DNA of 64,000 nt from Luidia sarsii (taxonomy: Eukaryota > Echinodermata > Asteroidea > Paxillosida > Luidiidae), in NCBI GenBank assembly GCA_949987565.1, contig OX465101.1, positions 21,813,367 through 21,877,366 on the forward strand, given 5' to 3'. Shown here one piece after another: positions 9,631 to 21,729 of the stretch (positions are counted from its first letter, which is position 1; each line of letters starts with the position of its first letter). A program made the position numbers and the translations under genes. The notes under the pieces were generated by a model. It was given only the letters and a program-made list of their open reading frames with translations, did no database searches and was not told the DNA's origin.

Positions 9631-10772
9631 TAGATGGACCACTTCTTGGTTGTGCCAGCTAAGACGCCCACTTCGCCTCCATCCTGCATTCTCCTCTGGG
9701 AAGGAAGGGTAGTCTGGTGCCCCCCTTTGTTTACTCTGCCATTGGGTTGCCCTTGGCCTGTGAGTGCGCTATGGGAACAAGACGGCGATGGCTGGATAGG
9801 GAGTATAGGCGACTGACTTGGCAGGGAGTGAGGTTGTTCAAAAAAAATAGTCGGGCACCTTCTCTAAGATGTCGAGATCGGTGTCGTTCCTGCTGGACAC
9901 ACAGGGAACTTGACCAAAGATGGCCGAATCGTGCAAAAACAACTTGGTCGGCGGGGGTTAACGCCCGCATTGGAATGTTCACTCTGTGGCGAGCATTTCT
10001 GCAGCCAAAGAGTTTGACATTTTCAGCTGCGACTCTTCAGAGACAACAATGTCGTCCCTATGTACACACACCAGAAATGACTTAACCTTCTTATATACAA
10101 AAGTATGACCCAGTTAAACGCAAGTGGCGCTTGAAGTCGTGAAATCATCCATCAGAGATAATCTAATTTCAAATCCTGTGCACCAGATTGACCTAAGGAG
10201 CAGCGCGGCCCGTGGTGCACTCCGCTCATTTTTCATCGCCCCACTTTCGTGTTCGGATTTCGTGACCCTTGCAACGTTAAAAAAAAAACCAAAACAGCCA
10301 GTCGAGCTCCACGGCCTTTCGCTGGTAACCAGCCTCACGCAGCCCGAACGCGCGAAAGCGTACACAATCGACGACGCACACGGCAAATGCTGTTCCACCA
10401 GTGCAGCCACGGGCGAAGTGTACTTTACACTGGAGCACAGACAAAAGCGAGCAAGTCACCAGCAGTATAACCCACCCCTCCCCCCTCCCCCATCACCCGC
10501 CCGCCAAAAATTTACCCGATTTATTTTATTCCGCTCATTATGAGATATAAATGTCTGGACGGCCACACGTCCCGGGTCTGCGCGCCAACTGATGCGCCGG
10601 CACGACCGGGCGAGGCGGGCTCGGGCCCGGCGGCTGCGTGAGGCGGTAATTGGTATGGTCTAAGACATCAGCCCCCCTACAGGATGGCTGCAATATTTGA
10701 TTAGCGCTGAAAAATTGGATCAATTCTGCTCAGAAATACACTAACTCCCCGTCACATGCAAATTGGGGCGCG

Positions 10773-11312
10773 CTCTCTACCGCTCTCTCTCACACACTCC
10801 CGCTCTCTCTCTCTCTCACTCCGCTCTTCCCACCTATCTCTTTCTTCCCCCTCTCTCTCTCTCACCACATGTCTCTGTCTCTCTCCCTTTCCCCTCTCTC
10901 TCACCCTCCCTCCCCCTCCCTCCCTCTCCATCCCATGCTTCCCTCCCTCCCTCACCCTCCCTCCTCTCTCAACCTCTCTACATGTCCCCCTCTCCCTTTC
11001 AAGTCCTCTTTTCCCCTCTCCGTCTTCCTCTCTCCAGGTGGACTCCTCTATCTACCTCTCTCCCCATCTGTCCCACTCCCCTGTCTCTCACTTTCTCCAG
11101 TCACTCTCCACTCCCACTCTCTGTCTCCATCTCCCTCCCTCTCTCTATTTGTCTGCCTGTCTGCCTCTCTTTCTCCCCTTCCCCTCTCTCCTCTCTTTTT
11201 AAATACCCGTCTTTCATTACACTCTGTGTGTATATGTTTGTGTTCCTCCCTCTGTCTGTCCCTACTCTCTCTGTCACACCCCTCCCTCCCTCTCCCCCTC
11301 TGTCTCTCTGTC

Positions 11313-11361
<49 letters not shown>

Positions 11362-11454
11362 GTCTCTGTCTCTGTCTCTGTCTCTGTCTCTGTCTCTGTC
11401 TCTGTCTCTGTCTCTGTCTCTGTCTCTGTCTCTGTCTCTGTCTCTGTCTCTGTC

Positions 11455-11489
<35 letters not shown>

Positions 11490-11574
11490 ATCTATCTCTC
11501 TCTCTCTCTCTCTCTCCCTCTCTCTCTTTCTCTCCCCCTCCCCTCTTTCATCTCCCACTCCCCGTCTCTTCCTC
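10773..11574. repeat. CT-rich tract with (CTGT)n and (CTCTGT)n cores
   Basis: About 800 bases of pyrimidine-rich plus strand. A (CTGT)n block near 11310-11356 passes into a clean (CTCTGT)n array at about 11357-11458, returns to (CTGT)n up to about 11482, then (CT)n. The nearly symmetrical CTGT / CTCTGT / CTGT order suggests expansion of the six-base unit inside an older four-base array. The 310-codon frame here is repeat translation. Confidence 0.97.
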
Positions 11575-13107
11575 AGCATCCGCACGATCACCAGGCGCCG
11601 CCGTCATGGTGTGCAGCATTTTAATTCTGGGGCGCGATTTAGGACACATCGTGTTGTTGACAAGAAAAAAAATGCGGCTGGCTCCATGCTTTTAATATGC
11701 AGACTGGCGTACCGATTTACTCCCTGCTAGACTTTCCGCTCTCCAGACTGTTACCCCAGTGGTTTAAATCAGGCCAGGACAATATCAAATGTGTCTGATC
11801 AACATTAAATTCATCGATGTGCATGTCGTATAGACACACTGAGAGACCTGAAGTTATCGGTGTTCTGAGCAGGTCCTTGCCGTCCGAGCACCCGGGCAGT
11901 TCTGCGGGCTGCCCAGGCGCTAACTTCAGTGGAGGCACGCTGCATGGCTTTGCGTCCCCGGGACAATTAATCTTCTCATTGGGGTGAGATTGTTTTTTAT
12001 CTGGCTCCTCCGAAGAGTGTCTGAGACGCGGGGCTTAATCACAGTCTTCCCAAATTGCCCGGGAGAAGTTTTTTTTTCGCTGGCGATCGGCAAGCACCGC
12101 CATGCCGGTGCACGGGGCACGGGATCGAGGGAGTGAAAAAAAAAACACCTTTGGAGATTGTAAAACAAACACTGAACTTTGAAGGGCCATTAATCTTACT
12201 CTGCGCAGACGGCGGTGTATGTGGATCGTTAAGTCACTTGTTAATTGCTTTCGGGGTTTCTTCTTGCTAGTGTGGACACGGACGTGCAGCCTGCCGTCTG
12301 TTATCTTGCCCGATGTGGCCTGAGTTGTTGTTTAAATGTCAGAAGCAAGAGACAAGGAAAAAAGAGACGGGTATCTATAGCCAATAGGGGGCGGCTTTTA
12401 TGTAGTGTGCACCAAGTCAGGGAAGGCTGCCTGGGGTAGATTTGTCGCACCGCGGCCAACGATCTATCGTAAGACGATGCACGGGAACACTATTAAACAA
12501 CTGGTTGAAGCTGCGACGGCCAATAACGCGCGTCGTAAGTCGAGCGCCCGAGTCACGTTGAATGGTATAATATTAAAGGCTTTTGCGAAGTCGGCTATAC
12601 AATTCATCGTTACACGCTGTATACGATGCGCGGGAACGCTATACAGCCGAGGACAACTGCGACGGGCAAGTCGAGTTATGATGAATTGCATGCCTTTACC
12701 GCCTTTACGAAATCGACACCCATGGGCCTTCAAATCCATCCGAACCTGCGATGGGTAATCCATCGTACTTGCAATACGTTTCCCTTCGTCACCCATTGTC
12801 GATGTCTTACGGTTGGTCGTAAGTTGCCATGAAATGTAACAGTTAAGTTAAGTTAAATGAAATTTCATGAAACGGGAAAAGGGACCACACGGTACACAAG
12901 GGTGCAATTTTGCGGTCGTAACTGAGAATGGACTCCGTTGTTTCTGTTGGGTTCGGTGTTGGGAATACTCTTGTGCAATTCATTGCCCAGTGTAACTCCG
13001 ACCTAACTGAAATTGTCAGGCCTAATCTGAGTGGAATAATGGTCGGACCAGTTATTGCATGGTTGTGACCGCCAAAACGAAGACGTGCTTCAATTATGTT
13101 AAGTCGG
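11575..13107. other. Unassigned DNA with a region of ATCGTAAG-type words
   Basis: No gene is supported. The part at about 12440-12840 is rich in words such as ATCGTAAG, CGATGGGTAATCCATCG and GTCGTAAGTCGAG. It carries an imperfect direct duplication: CGATGCACGGGAAC near 12475 and CGATGCGCGGGAAC near 12627, each followed by CTGCGACGG. These words match the 13644-13790 MITE family, so this is probably a degraded cluster of that family. Confidence 0.45.
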
Positions 13108-13266
13108 TCTGTCTTTATGCGTATGTCTGTGTGTCCATATGTCTGTCTATCTGTCTGTCTGTCTGTATGCATGTGTGTCTGCCTGCCTGTCTGTGTGTCT
13201 GTCTGTCTGCCTGCATGTGTGTCTGCCTGCCTGTCTGTAATGTCTGCCTGTCTGCCGGTCTGTTTG
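13108..13266. repeat. (CTGT)n/(CTGC)n degenerate microsatellite
   Basis: TGTCTGTC, TGCCTGCC and TGTGTGTC blocks. The Cys/Leu/Val-rich frames over it are repeat translations. Confidence 0.92.
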
Positions 13267-13643
13267 GAAACTACAGCGTCTATACATGAATGCAATGAAA
13301 GCACCGGTCCCGGGCCCATACAACCACCCTTTAAAGTAGACGAGAAAAGGCGGCCTTGTCTGGGAGCCCCGGTCGCCTCTAGGGCGCCGCGGAAATGTCT
13401 CCAGAATTCAAAAAATCAGCGGGCGTGGATAAATCGTGGATGTCACGGGCACTTCCGCCGGGGGATGGCAACGGGGCGGGGTACGGTTCAAGGTCCATTT
13501 GATATTTTTCTTTCGTCTTCTCGGGGGGAAAGCCGTGATTCGGAGAGCGAAAAGGAAGGCGAGGAGGACAGGAGCAATGCGATGAATTCCTTTCTTGTTC
13601 ACTTCACCAAATCGTGTTGGTGGTTTTTTTTTGACAGACCTGG

Positions 13644-13790
13644 AGTCGATTTCACAAAGCCTTGCGATGCATCGTAACTCAACTTACGATGGATAACCCA
13701 TCGTAAGTTGCGACACGCCGTGTGTTTTCTGTGCAGTGCTCGTTGTCTTGCGATGGATCCTAAATTACGATGGGTTTGGTGAAATCGACT
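13644..13790. mobile_element. Palindromic MITE with AGTCGATTTCAC termini
   Basis: It starts AGTCGATTTCACAAAGCCTT and ends with the inverted form (GGGTTTGGTGAAATCGACT), giving arms of about 25-30 bases. The middle holds a second palindrome, ACTTACGATGG-ATAA-CCCATCGTAAGT (13683-13709). No coding capacity. Related fragments sit at 12440-12840 and 30770-30905. Confidence 0.75.
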
Positions 13791-13963
13791 GCGGATCTTG
13801 CATTTATGCAAGGATTGAATGACGCGTATTCGCTGTCTCTATTATAGTGCCGTCCCAGTGCTGTGATTTCTGAGACCAAGCTTTGAATGCTGACAGACGT
13901 TAATGCGATTTCCTCTTAATCCGGATACATTTGAATTCACTTCGCGACCTCATGCATCTAACC

Positions 13964-14043
13964 CTGGCGCTGTGTACATCTGCTGGTGAGGCGCCTGCCC
14001 TTGTAGACGGCAGTCGGGGGTTCGAACCCTTACCAAGGCCAGT
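13964..14043 (+). repeat. tRNA-derived SINE-like head
   Basis: CTGGCGCTGTG and, after about ten extra bases, GGTGAGGCGCCTGCC resemble an interrupted A box and D arm. CTGCC/GGCAG makes an anticodon-like stem with a TTGTAG-containing loop (TGT in the anticodon place). GGGGGTTCGAACCC is a good B box and T arm. CTGGC at the start pairs with GCCAG at the end. The insertion in the D-arm region and the oversized anticodon loop argue against a working tRNA gene. Confidence 0.5.
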
Positions 14044-15519
14044 CACTGATTTGTGTTCCGTAGTCTGCGATACTACCGATACTTTGAAGGAAAAAGAAGT
14101 GAATCTAGTTCTCGACCCCACTGCCTATCTCTATATAGTTGCAATAGTTGCAAACAATAGCAACAGATTGCGCGGTAAACTTCCACCTATCATTACGAGC
14201 TGGGTGCGCGTGCCTGCAACCGGCGGCGCATGCTCAGAACTCTGCTGTCTGCTGCCACCAACGTCACGCAAAGTGTCCCCGAACGAGTGCCTCGATAATG
14301 TGAAACTATGGTCCTGTACGAAATGAAGGCTAAAGCTTTGGTTACTTTTCTCTCGCTCATTATAATGTAACAGGCATCTAGAAACAATCGTTCGGCCCTG
14401 GTTTCTTGATGAAAGCTTTGTAGGTTTGCCAGCAAACCTACAAATTCGTTGATAAACCACAAACCTATTTTCAGGTTTTGTCAGACGGAGATAGAGCCTG
14501 AGCCTGTTCCATGGGTTCGTAAAGGTCCTATGAGACGCTTAGTGACGGGCAAACATATCGATTTGGGGGTACTGTTGTAGCACGGGCTACCGTTGAGAAT
14601 GCGCGCGTAGCTAGCTCCGAGCAACTTAATCTACCACTATCACTATACGGTGTCGTAGTCTGACGTCACTTCCTGCCGAGGTCACACTTGTTTCGCTAGC
14701 GCTAGGTCACGCTACTTCTGTGGTAGCCCAGCCGTTCGCACTGCTTGCGTAGTGCGGTGTAAATGCCCTTTCATCGTAAATTCACCGAAACCTAACAACG
14801 ATATTAATAAAGGGAGGCTGGCTTCTTGGCTGCATCACGTACAGATACCGGAGGGAATCGTAAATTCCGTTATTCCCAATCCCTAAATCCGATGATTTTA
14901 AAATACACGACCGGTAGCAGGGCTCTGGCAAAGAACCAGTTGCCATGGTTGCCTGGAGGTGACCTCTGTCTGACGTAATGACTATGACAGAGTACGTTGT
15001 CTCCAAGTATCTCATTGCGATAGACAAGAATGCATGGGGCTACGTGCAGTGGGGCTATCGATCCGTTCCCCTATACCAGGAAATGGCAGAGTAGCCGTTG
15101 AAGCATGGATATTAGGTGAGCGGCGTTTATGAAGCGAAGCCGCACCCGCCTTCACAATGGTCCATATTAGCTCCGGTAGAAATATTCTCCACTATTGGAG
15201 TATGAATGATCTAAAAAAAAAAGTCCTGCATGCGTTTCAAAGTCAAGATTTTCAGTCAGGGAAAGAAAGCCATCGAAGCTTACCGTGGTCGGGTTACCGA
15301 CTCCGATCGCCATACTTTCTCAGATATCCGGTGCACGGGCTTTCCTAGGATGTGGAGCTGGAGCAACGCTGCGTACCAGAAGGCGAGATTGACCGAGGTC
15401 TCTCGCCCCGAGTCGACGGTAAAGTAGCGGGCACGGACCGGCCCAGACCGCCACGGCGGCACTGGGGAGTCCAGTCTAATTGCACAGCTTGAAAGGTGTT
15501 GACAATGAGCGGGTAATGG

Positions 15520-15598
15520 CTCTCTCTCTCTAATGGAAGTCGTCTCTCTCTCTGCCTGACTCTCTCTCTCTCTCTCCCTTTATCTCTCTGTCTCTCAG
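15520..15598. repeat. Short CT-rich tract
   Basis: TCTCTCTC blocks interrupted by TAATGGAAG and TGCCTGAC. Confidence 0.85.
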
Positions 15599-16955
15599 CC
15601 TTCGACTTGGGACGCCGGAAGGCGGAGGGATTGGACGAGCAACTGAAGGCCGGTTCCTTGCAGTCAACGCGACAGTATCAGCGGCAATGTGTCGACGCCA
15701 CTCAATCCCACTCACTTCAATCCTTTTTTTTTTGTACGTGACCTCGTTTTGCGTCGCCTCCCCAACCCCCTTCCCCGTGCTCTTCCCCGCACAACCTCCC
15801 GTGTTTCACAATGCCCCGTGTCATGCATTCATCGCATTTAATTCCCCTCCTTTCCCATTCGGAATCTATTGATACTGAGCTCACTGAACTTGAAGCAGTG
15901 CCAGACAAGCGGCCGTTGTGCGGATTGACACAATGGCGTCCGACCGTCACGCGGAAACGCACCTTCCCGCACATACAAGGGAAGGCCCCGGTCCTTTTGT
16001 GACGCTCCTTTGGGATAAACGCGGGACTGCACCGAACGACCGGGAGCCTGTCCCCCCCTTTTTTTGGAGGGGGTTCGGGGTGCGCGCACTTTTTTCCCCT
16101 GAAATTGCTGACCTCAGAAAGAGCTAGAAAACCAACTCGATTTCACACCGCAAACCGCTGCTCCGTGGGGCCCCCCCGACGACCGGAGCAACGAGATTCG
16201 CCAAAGCGTCAGGCCGTTCACATTGACGTCATTTTTCTTCTTCCTTTTTAAAGGTACCGCTCTCATCGATTTTGGGCGCTGAGGCACGGCATCTGAGTCA
16301 CGGCTGCAGTGAAGAGACGCGGCAAGAGCTACATCGGCCACCTGGAAACTACTCCCACGGCTCATCGTCTTCACCGACTTTCTTTCTTTTTTCTGTCATC
16401 GTTATTTACATTTCAACAAGTCTTCTCTTGACGTCTGTATACCTCAAAGGTACGAACCGCTAGAACTGTGTGTGCGCGCGCGTGTGTGGGTGGGTATAAC
16501 GTTCCACCTTTATTCATTTTGCTGACTTTACAATTCGGCAAAAGCTATGGGAGAAAAAAAAAACCCGACTCAAAGTGTCAACGTCGCATCCCGATATCGC
16601 CATGGGCAGACGAACTAGCCAGACCTTCCCGGCTTTTAGCCGTGATCATTTCGCATCGATCTGACAGATGTCACCTCAATGCGAACATCTCGCACCCTGG
16701 CCAAGCGAATTGTAAACATCAAGGCGATGCCTTCAACACGTCTCCAGACTATTCACACTCAGTTAACCCCTACTTGTTCCAATTGTAAAACTACTAAAAC
16801 GGAGATTAGTTGGGAAGCGGAACAGTCTGTACACTATGCAAATTAATATATCGGGAATCACGTTCAAAGAAAGGAAAACAAACAGATGGATCATAGAACA
16901 AAGAAGAACTCGGAATGTCTTTTTGAACGATATTTTGAAAAATGGCCAAAAAAAC

Positions 16956-17250
16956 AGACTTGAACCCGAGACCCCTAGTTTTGCGTACCAGTGTTCTTAC
17001 CATCTGAACTATCCAGCCCTTAGACGATGGCCTTCCCAAATAGTCAACTAGTCTTTGCCGGGTTGGGGCGCCAGTCAGAAGCAATTCAACCATTAACTGC
17101 CGTATATCTCCAGGGATCACATGCAGTCACACCCTCCCCCCCCCCCCGCTTTCATTCAGATGCTAACGACCAATGTTGTAAACCTGGCTACAGCAGCTCG
17201 ATCGGGTATCACACAGGGGATGCAGCTTTTTCAATTTAAGTCAAACTAAA
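16956..17250 (-). mobile_element. Composite SINE-type repeat, copy 1 (uninterrupted)
   Basis: Read on the minus strand it matches 20895-21176 in order: TTGACTTAAATTGAAAAA, GAGCTGCTGTAG, GCATCTGAATGAAAGCGGGG, TTAATGGTTGAATTGCTTCT, GACTGGCGCCCC and GGGCTGGATAG. It then enters a tRNA-like segment (17018 down to 16956). That segment contains CTGGTACGCAAAACTAG, where CTGGT pairs with ACTAG around loop ACGCAAA, and TCGGGTTCAAGTC. The acceptor 3' half is lost to a T run. This copy gives the empty target site for the transposon in the second copy. The tRNA-like part lies at the end of the shared unit rather than the beginning, which is unusual for a SINE. Confidence 0.7.
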
Positions 17251-17515
17251 TGAAGGACACAAATGATTGGGAACTGTTAATGCGTTTTGATTTTTTTCTT
17301 CGAAACACCTGAAGTGGTCTGACCACATGGCGAATTTCAGATGAGGAACAGCACTCACAGAATGGAGACCCATGATGGGCCACATAAATTGTGGAAGACA
17401 GATACTGTCATATAATCTGGACACCTGAGCTCGCTACTTACTGGTGGTACAATATAGTGTGTAGGCCAGGTTGTGAGCAGACACTTGTGGCACACTCATG
17501 ACGCGGTTGCTGACA

Positions 17516-18300
17516 GTGGTGATGACGAGGGTAACGAGGATGAAGAGGGTGACGAGGATGACGAGGGTGGAAGGATGACGAGGGTGACGAGGGTGAAGGG
17601 GGTGGCGAGGATGACGGGGGTGAAGGGGATGACGAGGGTGAAGGGGATGATGAGGATGACGAGGGTGGCAAGGATGACGACGGTGGCAAGGATGACGATG
17701 GTGGCAAGGATGACGAGGGTGGCAAGGATGACGACGGTGGCAAGGATGACGATGGTGGCAAGGATGACGACGGTGGCAAGGATGACGAGGGTGGCAATGA
17801 TGCCGAGGATGGTGAGGGTAACGACGGTGACGAGGGTGACGAGGGTGAAGGGGGTGACGAGGATGTCGAGGGTGGCAAGGATGACGAGGGTGGCAAGGAT
17901 GACGAGGGTGACGAGGATGAATAGGGTGACGAGGATGACGAGGGTGGAAGAATGACGAGGGTGACGAGGGTGAAGGGGATGACGAGGGTGGCAATGATGC
18001 CGAGGGTGGTGAGGGTAACGACGGTGACGAGGGTGACGAGGGTGAAGGGGATGATGAGGTTGACGAGGGTGGCAAGGATGACGTGGGTGACGAGGATGAA
18101 TAGGGTGACGAGGATGACGAGGGTGGCAAGGATGACGAGGGTGACGAGGGTGACGAGGATGACGAGGGTGGCAAGGATGACGAGGGTGACGAGGGTGACG
18201 AGGATGACGAGGGTGGCAAGGATGACGAGGGTGACGAGGGTGAAGAGGGTGACGAGGGTGGCAAGGATGACGAGGATGACGAGGGTAGATGACGAGGGTA
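17516..18300 (+). repeat. GATGACGAGGGTGGCAAG minisatellite (9/18-bp periodicity)
   Basis: About 785 bases of nine-base words, mainly GATGACGAG and GGTGGCAAG with GGTGACGAG and GGTGAAGGG variants. A longer block, running from AATGATGCCGAGGATGGTGAG through GTGAAGGGG, occurs near 17796 and again near 17990, so there is higher-order duplication of close to 200 bases. Both strands stay open (Asp-Glu-Gly, Arg-Met-Thr, or Pro-Ser-Ser), giving frames up to 329 codons. No ends, signal or domain indicate a protein. Confidence 0.95.
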
Positions 18301-18524
18301 AAATGAAGATGATACTGAAATCATGACACAAAAGATGACGAGGGCCCGGCGTTTCGATTCTTGCAGGATAAAGGGTTGCAGGAACTTCATGAAATGGTTG
18401 GTACCACGCGATGGTATAGGCATTCTATTCGCGATAGTATTACTTACAACAGCCTCCTCTTAGCCATGGATGCCGAGTAACGCATCCCAACGATTGTCGT
18501 ACCAGCGACCAAGGCATGCCACAG

Positions 18525-18782
18525 TACACTCGCTCTCTCTCCATTTCCCCTCCCTTTCCCCTCTCTCTCCCTGTCTCCTCTCTTTCTCTCCCCTCTCTCC
18601 ATATCCCTCTCTCTTTCTCTCTTTCTCTCCCCCTCTCTCTCTCCCTCGCTCCCTCTCTCCTCTCTCTATCTGTCTCTCTCTCTCCCTCTCTCTCTCCCTC
18701 CCCCTCTCTCTCTCTCTCTTTCTATCTATCTCTCTCCCTCTTTTTTCTCCCTCGCTCCCTATCTCCCCCCCTCTCTATCTAT
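18525..18782. repeat. CT-rich tract
   Basis: CTCTCTCC and TCTTTCTC blocks on the plus strand, with no gene. Confidence 0.93.
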
Positions 18783-20894
18783 CCTTTGATGATTTATAGC
18801 GGGTTTTCAGGAATGGTTCCAAATAACTGAGCTCTATTGCCCTACCAGCACAACACAAAAAATGCCCATGCTCGAAAAACCAAAAACCAAATGGTTCAAC
18901 CGCCTGACATAAGATTTCACATTTATCCGAGGAGGGGTAGCCATTATACACGCTTTGTCACGAATTATGATGTTTGTTTTGAAAAGAAAGGATCCATGTT
19001 CTTTCGCATACATAATTTCCGGGAAGAAACTCTGACTTAAATTGGGCATGGCTGTACTCGTATGCAGTAAACTACAGAGAAGCAGCGATCGTATGTGTAC
19101 GAAGCAGTCTGCGATCATCTTCGGCGTGTGATTAATTCAATAACAAACAATTACAGTCCTTTTTTGTCTGTCTTTCTTGCTTTCTTTCTGTAATTATAGC
19201 ATTATTAGTTGAAAATCCGTAAAATGTTCGGTTATATTTCAAGTCCCGATTTTGCAATCCTTAAGTTTTCTATAGTGCAATCGACCTGAATGCCAAATGG
19301 TCTCCGAATTCTTCTTTTATAAATCCTGCAACAACCTCCCAATTTTTGAAGAGAAGTGAGACCACAATAACGCAATCTTTATTTTGTTCAAATCCAAAAT
19401 AATCTGGTTATTCTAATTTAAAGGTGTTTTTTCCGGCCACTGTCACCTGCATTTAATGTGTCCTTACCATTTAAAGGACAATTGAAACGGTTTTCAACAA
19501 ATAATTGATTTTGCTATTGCATAATGTATTCATGTTTCCAAATAACTCCTTCATAACAAAAACACTTAAAAAAATTCCGGAACAGATTTTTTTTCCATTT
19601 GTATCCTTTGTTTAAAAATAAAGGGCTTTTTGGGACAATAAAGTTCCAGTTGGAAAGTCTTTCTCTCTATCTTTCTTTCTTTCTCTCTTTTCTTTCTTTG
19701 AGTTGTCTTGGAAAATGAAAGCCTCCCCCCATTTTAATACAGGAATGTTTATGCAAGTGGATGGCATTCATATAGTGAACGTGAGAGTTAGAACATGGGT
19801 TAGGGGCCCCGTCGGTGAATATACCCGGTTAATATGGGTGTGGAGGGGGGGGGGACAACCGAATGGATCTTTGGTCAATATCTAGTTAACTGCGCACCGA
19901 TCTTATCACACGCTCGGTCACTCGGCAATAACAGAGCCAGTGTTTACGGTCTCGCCAATGCTCCGAGCTACAAAAAAAAAATGTGCAGATCCCCACAGCG
20001 GGGCCTACATATTAAAATTCGAAACCCTGGGAATTGATGGCATGGATTTTCATCCCCGTTCCTCTTTTGCTTCACGGAAGGACTTGGGACAGCAAATTAA
20101 AAGCAGGAGAAGAAGAGGTCGAGGAAGAAAGCCAAGTCCATTCAATGAACTGCTTTCTCCTCTCACGGGCAGACTTTGTGGAACAGGGTTCTTTTCTCAT
20201 AAGGGTTTTATTTTTTTGCATCGGGGGAAAACCACTGGTACACGTCCCTAGGCTTATGCCAGCAACGCTCTGGAATTCTCCCCAAAATAACCGACCGGTT
20301 TATGAAAACACTATATTTTTAAGAGAGAAAAAAAGTGGGAAAACAAAAGACAACTGGCACTCGTACGTGCACGAGTTGCCAAGACGGAGAAGAATTGAGG
20401 CAGGCGGATGGTGGGTACCGGTACGTGCACGGTTCCTATGGCCTTGTCGTGGACGGACAGATGTGCAGCCCAAGACGGGAGACAGCTTGGAGGATTGTAT
20501 TGGCAGCAGGGCCTCCCCACCGTGGTGGGGAATGGGTTACATGTCTGGTGATGCTTCTTGAAGAATGTCCGAGTATGATCAAAAAAGAGCACCCTTCTCG
20601 CAGATGATAAGGGGGAGTGTTAGTGGCGTGACTATACCGTAAAGTGAACCAAAAAACGGTGGGGAAAACGGTGCTAGTCAACGTTGTTTGCCCAACACTA
20701 TATCTGGTCTCAGCTGCAGGAAAAAAAACAGAGAGTTTGTAATTGATTTTAGACAGACCAAATCAAAACAATTTGGGACAATGATGTCCAATGATGTTAC
20801 CAGTTGGTATGGGGGAGCGAACCCATGGTCAAAATGTTGTGGAAATTTCGCAAAAAGTTGTTGTTGTTTAAAAGTTCAATCAATGTTTCCCTTT
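18783..20894. other. Unassigned DNA, AT-rich at 19140-19650
   Basis: The AT-rich part resembles intergenic or intronic DNA. A small CTTTCT patch lies at 19660-19700. The 175-codon plus-strand frame at 20034-20561 has no recognisable domain or membrane pattern. No splice-site-bounded exon could be argued for. Confidence 0.4.
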
Positions 20895-21145
20895 GTTTGG
20901 TTGACTTAAATTGAAAAAAAAATGCACCTATTTTGTGTGATCCCCGAGCTGCTGTAGCAAGGATTTAAGACAATTGGTTTGCTTGCATCTGAATGAAAGC
21001 GGGGGCGTGGTCCCTGGATAACCGAAAGGTGTGAAGGATCTTGGTTTGCAATACCACTCAATACGGCATTTAATGGTTGAATTGCTTCTGACTGGCGCCC
21101 CGGCAAAGACTCGTTGACTACTAGGGAAGGTCACCATCTATAAAG

Positions 21146-21729
21146 GGCTGGATAGCTCAGATGGTAAGAACGCCGGTGTAACGATCTGAGACGTTGAGCC
21201 GTGACGTCACTGGCTCGCCTCAGCACGTTGCAGCAACGTTCTAAGCTGCTCAGCGTGCTCAGATGAGTCAGTGAACCAAGCACGTGGGGCGCCCTTCATG
21301 TGACTGTTGTTTTATGATTATCCGCGAACGAACACAGTTTTACAAACTATATTTTTGCTTTTGATTGTATACAGCCAATCGATGCACCCTCATCATTACA
21401 GGGGGAACGACTGTAGCATTTCTTCCACAATGTAAAACTGCAAGTTCTAGGGCTAGGCCTAGTTATAGGCTCCGTACTGAGCGCTGTTATTATAGAAATA
21501 TACGGGTCAACTACGGGTCAACGAACGTGCCTGAAGGCGCTGTATTGCCATTTGCCAATATGGCCGAATCGACTCAGCACGGCCTTCAAAATGGACAACT
21601 ACCATACGCACTGCGCATGACGTTTTTATCCATATATGGTAACGGTCTCATCTGAGCATGGGGCCCGGATCAGACCGCTACACCGGTACGCAAAACCAGA
21701 GGTCTCGAGTTCAAGTCCCGGTCCAGTCA
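21146..21729 (+). repeat. tRNA-like unit split by a transposon
   Basis: The halves are 21146-21176 and 21687-21729, 74 bases together. The acceptor stem GGCTGGA pairs with TCCAGTC in all seven positions (one G-T), followed by discriminator A. GCTC / GAAC form a D stem with one mismatch around AGATGGTAA. CCGGT / ACCAG form an anticodon stem with one mismatch around ACGCAAA, placing GCA in the anticodon slot but with C where the invariant T33 should be. TCGAG/CCCGG is a weakened T stem around TTCAAGT. It is tRNA-derived and non-functional, and the insertion falls in the anticodon stem. Confidence 0.7.
21173..21686 (-). mobile_element. CCGG-flanked inverted-repeat element, copy B
   Basis: This is the same family as 5234-5726 and 56085-56560 in reverse orientation. 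CCGG stands on both sides (21173-21176 and 21683-21686). The paralogous site at about 16990 has a single CTGG in the same place and the same spacing, so the insertion duplicated four bases, CCGG. Internal landmarks include GTGACGTCACTGGCTCGCC, CACGTGGGGCGCCC, TATACAGCCAATCGATGCAC, CGCACTGCGCATGACG and ACGGTCTCATCTGAGCATG. No coding capacity. Confidence 0.88.

Larger units (their letters stand above)
8543..10772. other. Unassigned DNA with two G-quadruplex-type motifs
   Basis: Mixed sequence with no supported gene. A frame of 139 codons at 10124-10543 and others near 9717 have no family resemblance. C-rich and G-rich runs occur at 9030, 9280, 9610 and 10480. No CpG-island promoter with a following exon could be recognised. 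Confidence 0.4.
13791..16955. other. Unassigned DNA
   Basis: Apart from the tRNA-like unit at 13964 and a CT-rich patch at 15520-15598, I see no gene or clear repeat. Open frames reach 131 codons (13931-14326, overlapping the SINE head) and have no domain. Runs of T/A near 15725 and of C near 16045 are ordinary. Confidence 0.4.

Noticed and set aside
17434..18423. Frames of 329 and 297 codons over the minisatellite
   Set aside because: A repeat unit divisible by three without stops keeps several frames open on both strands. There is no coding signal beyond the repeat.
20034..20561. 175-codon frame
   Set aside because: No domain, signal peptide or repeat-independent conservation is visible, and the length is within what chance allows in GC-balanced DNA.
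21146..21729. Functional tRNA-Cys (GCA) gene
   Set aside because: T33 is replaced by C, the stems have mismatches and the unit is split by a 510-base insertion.
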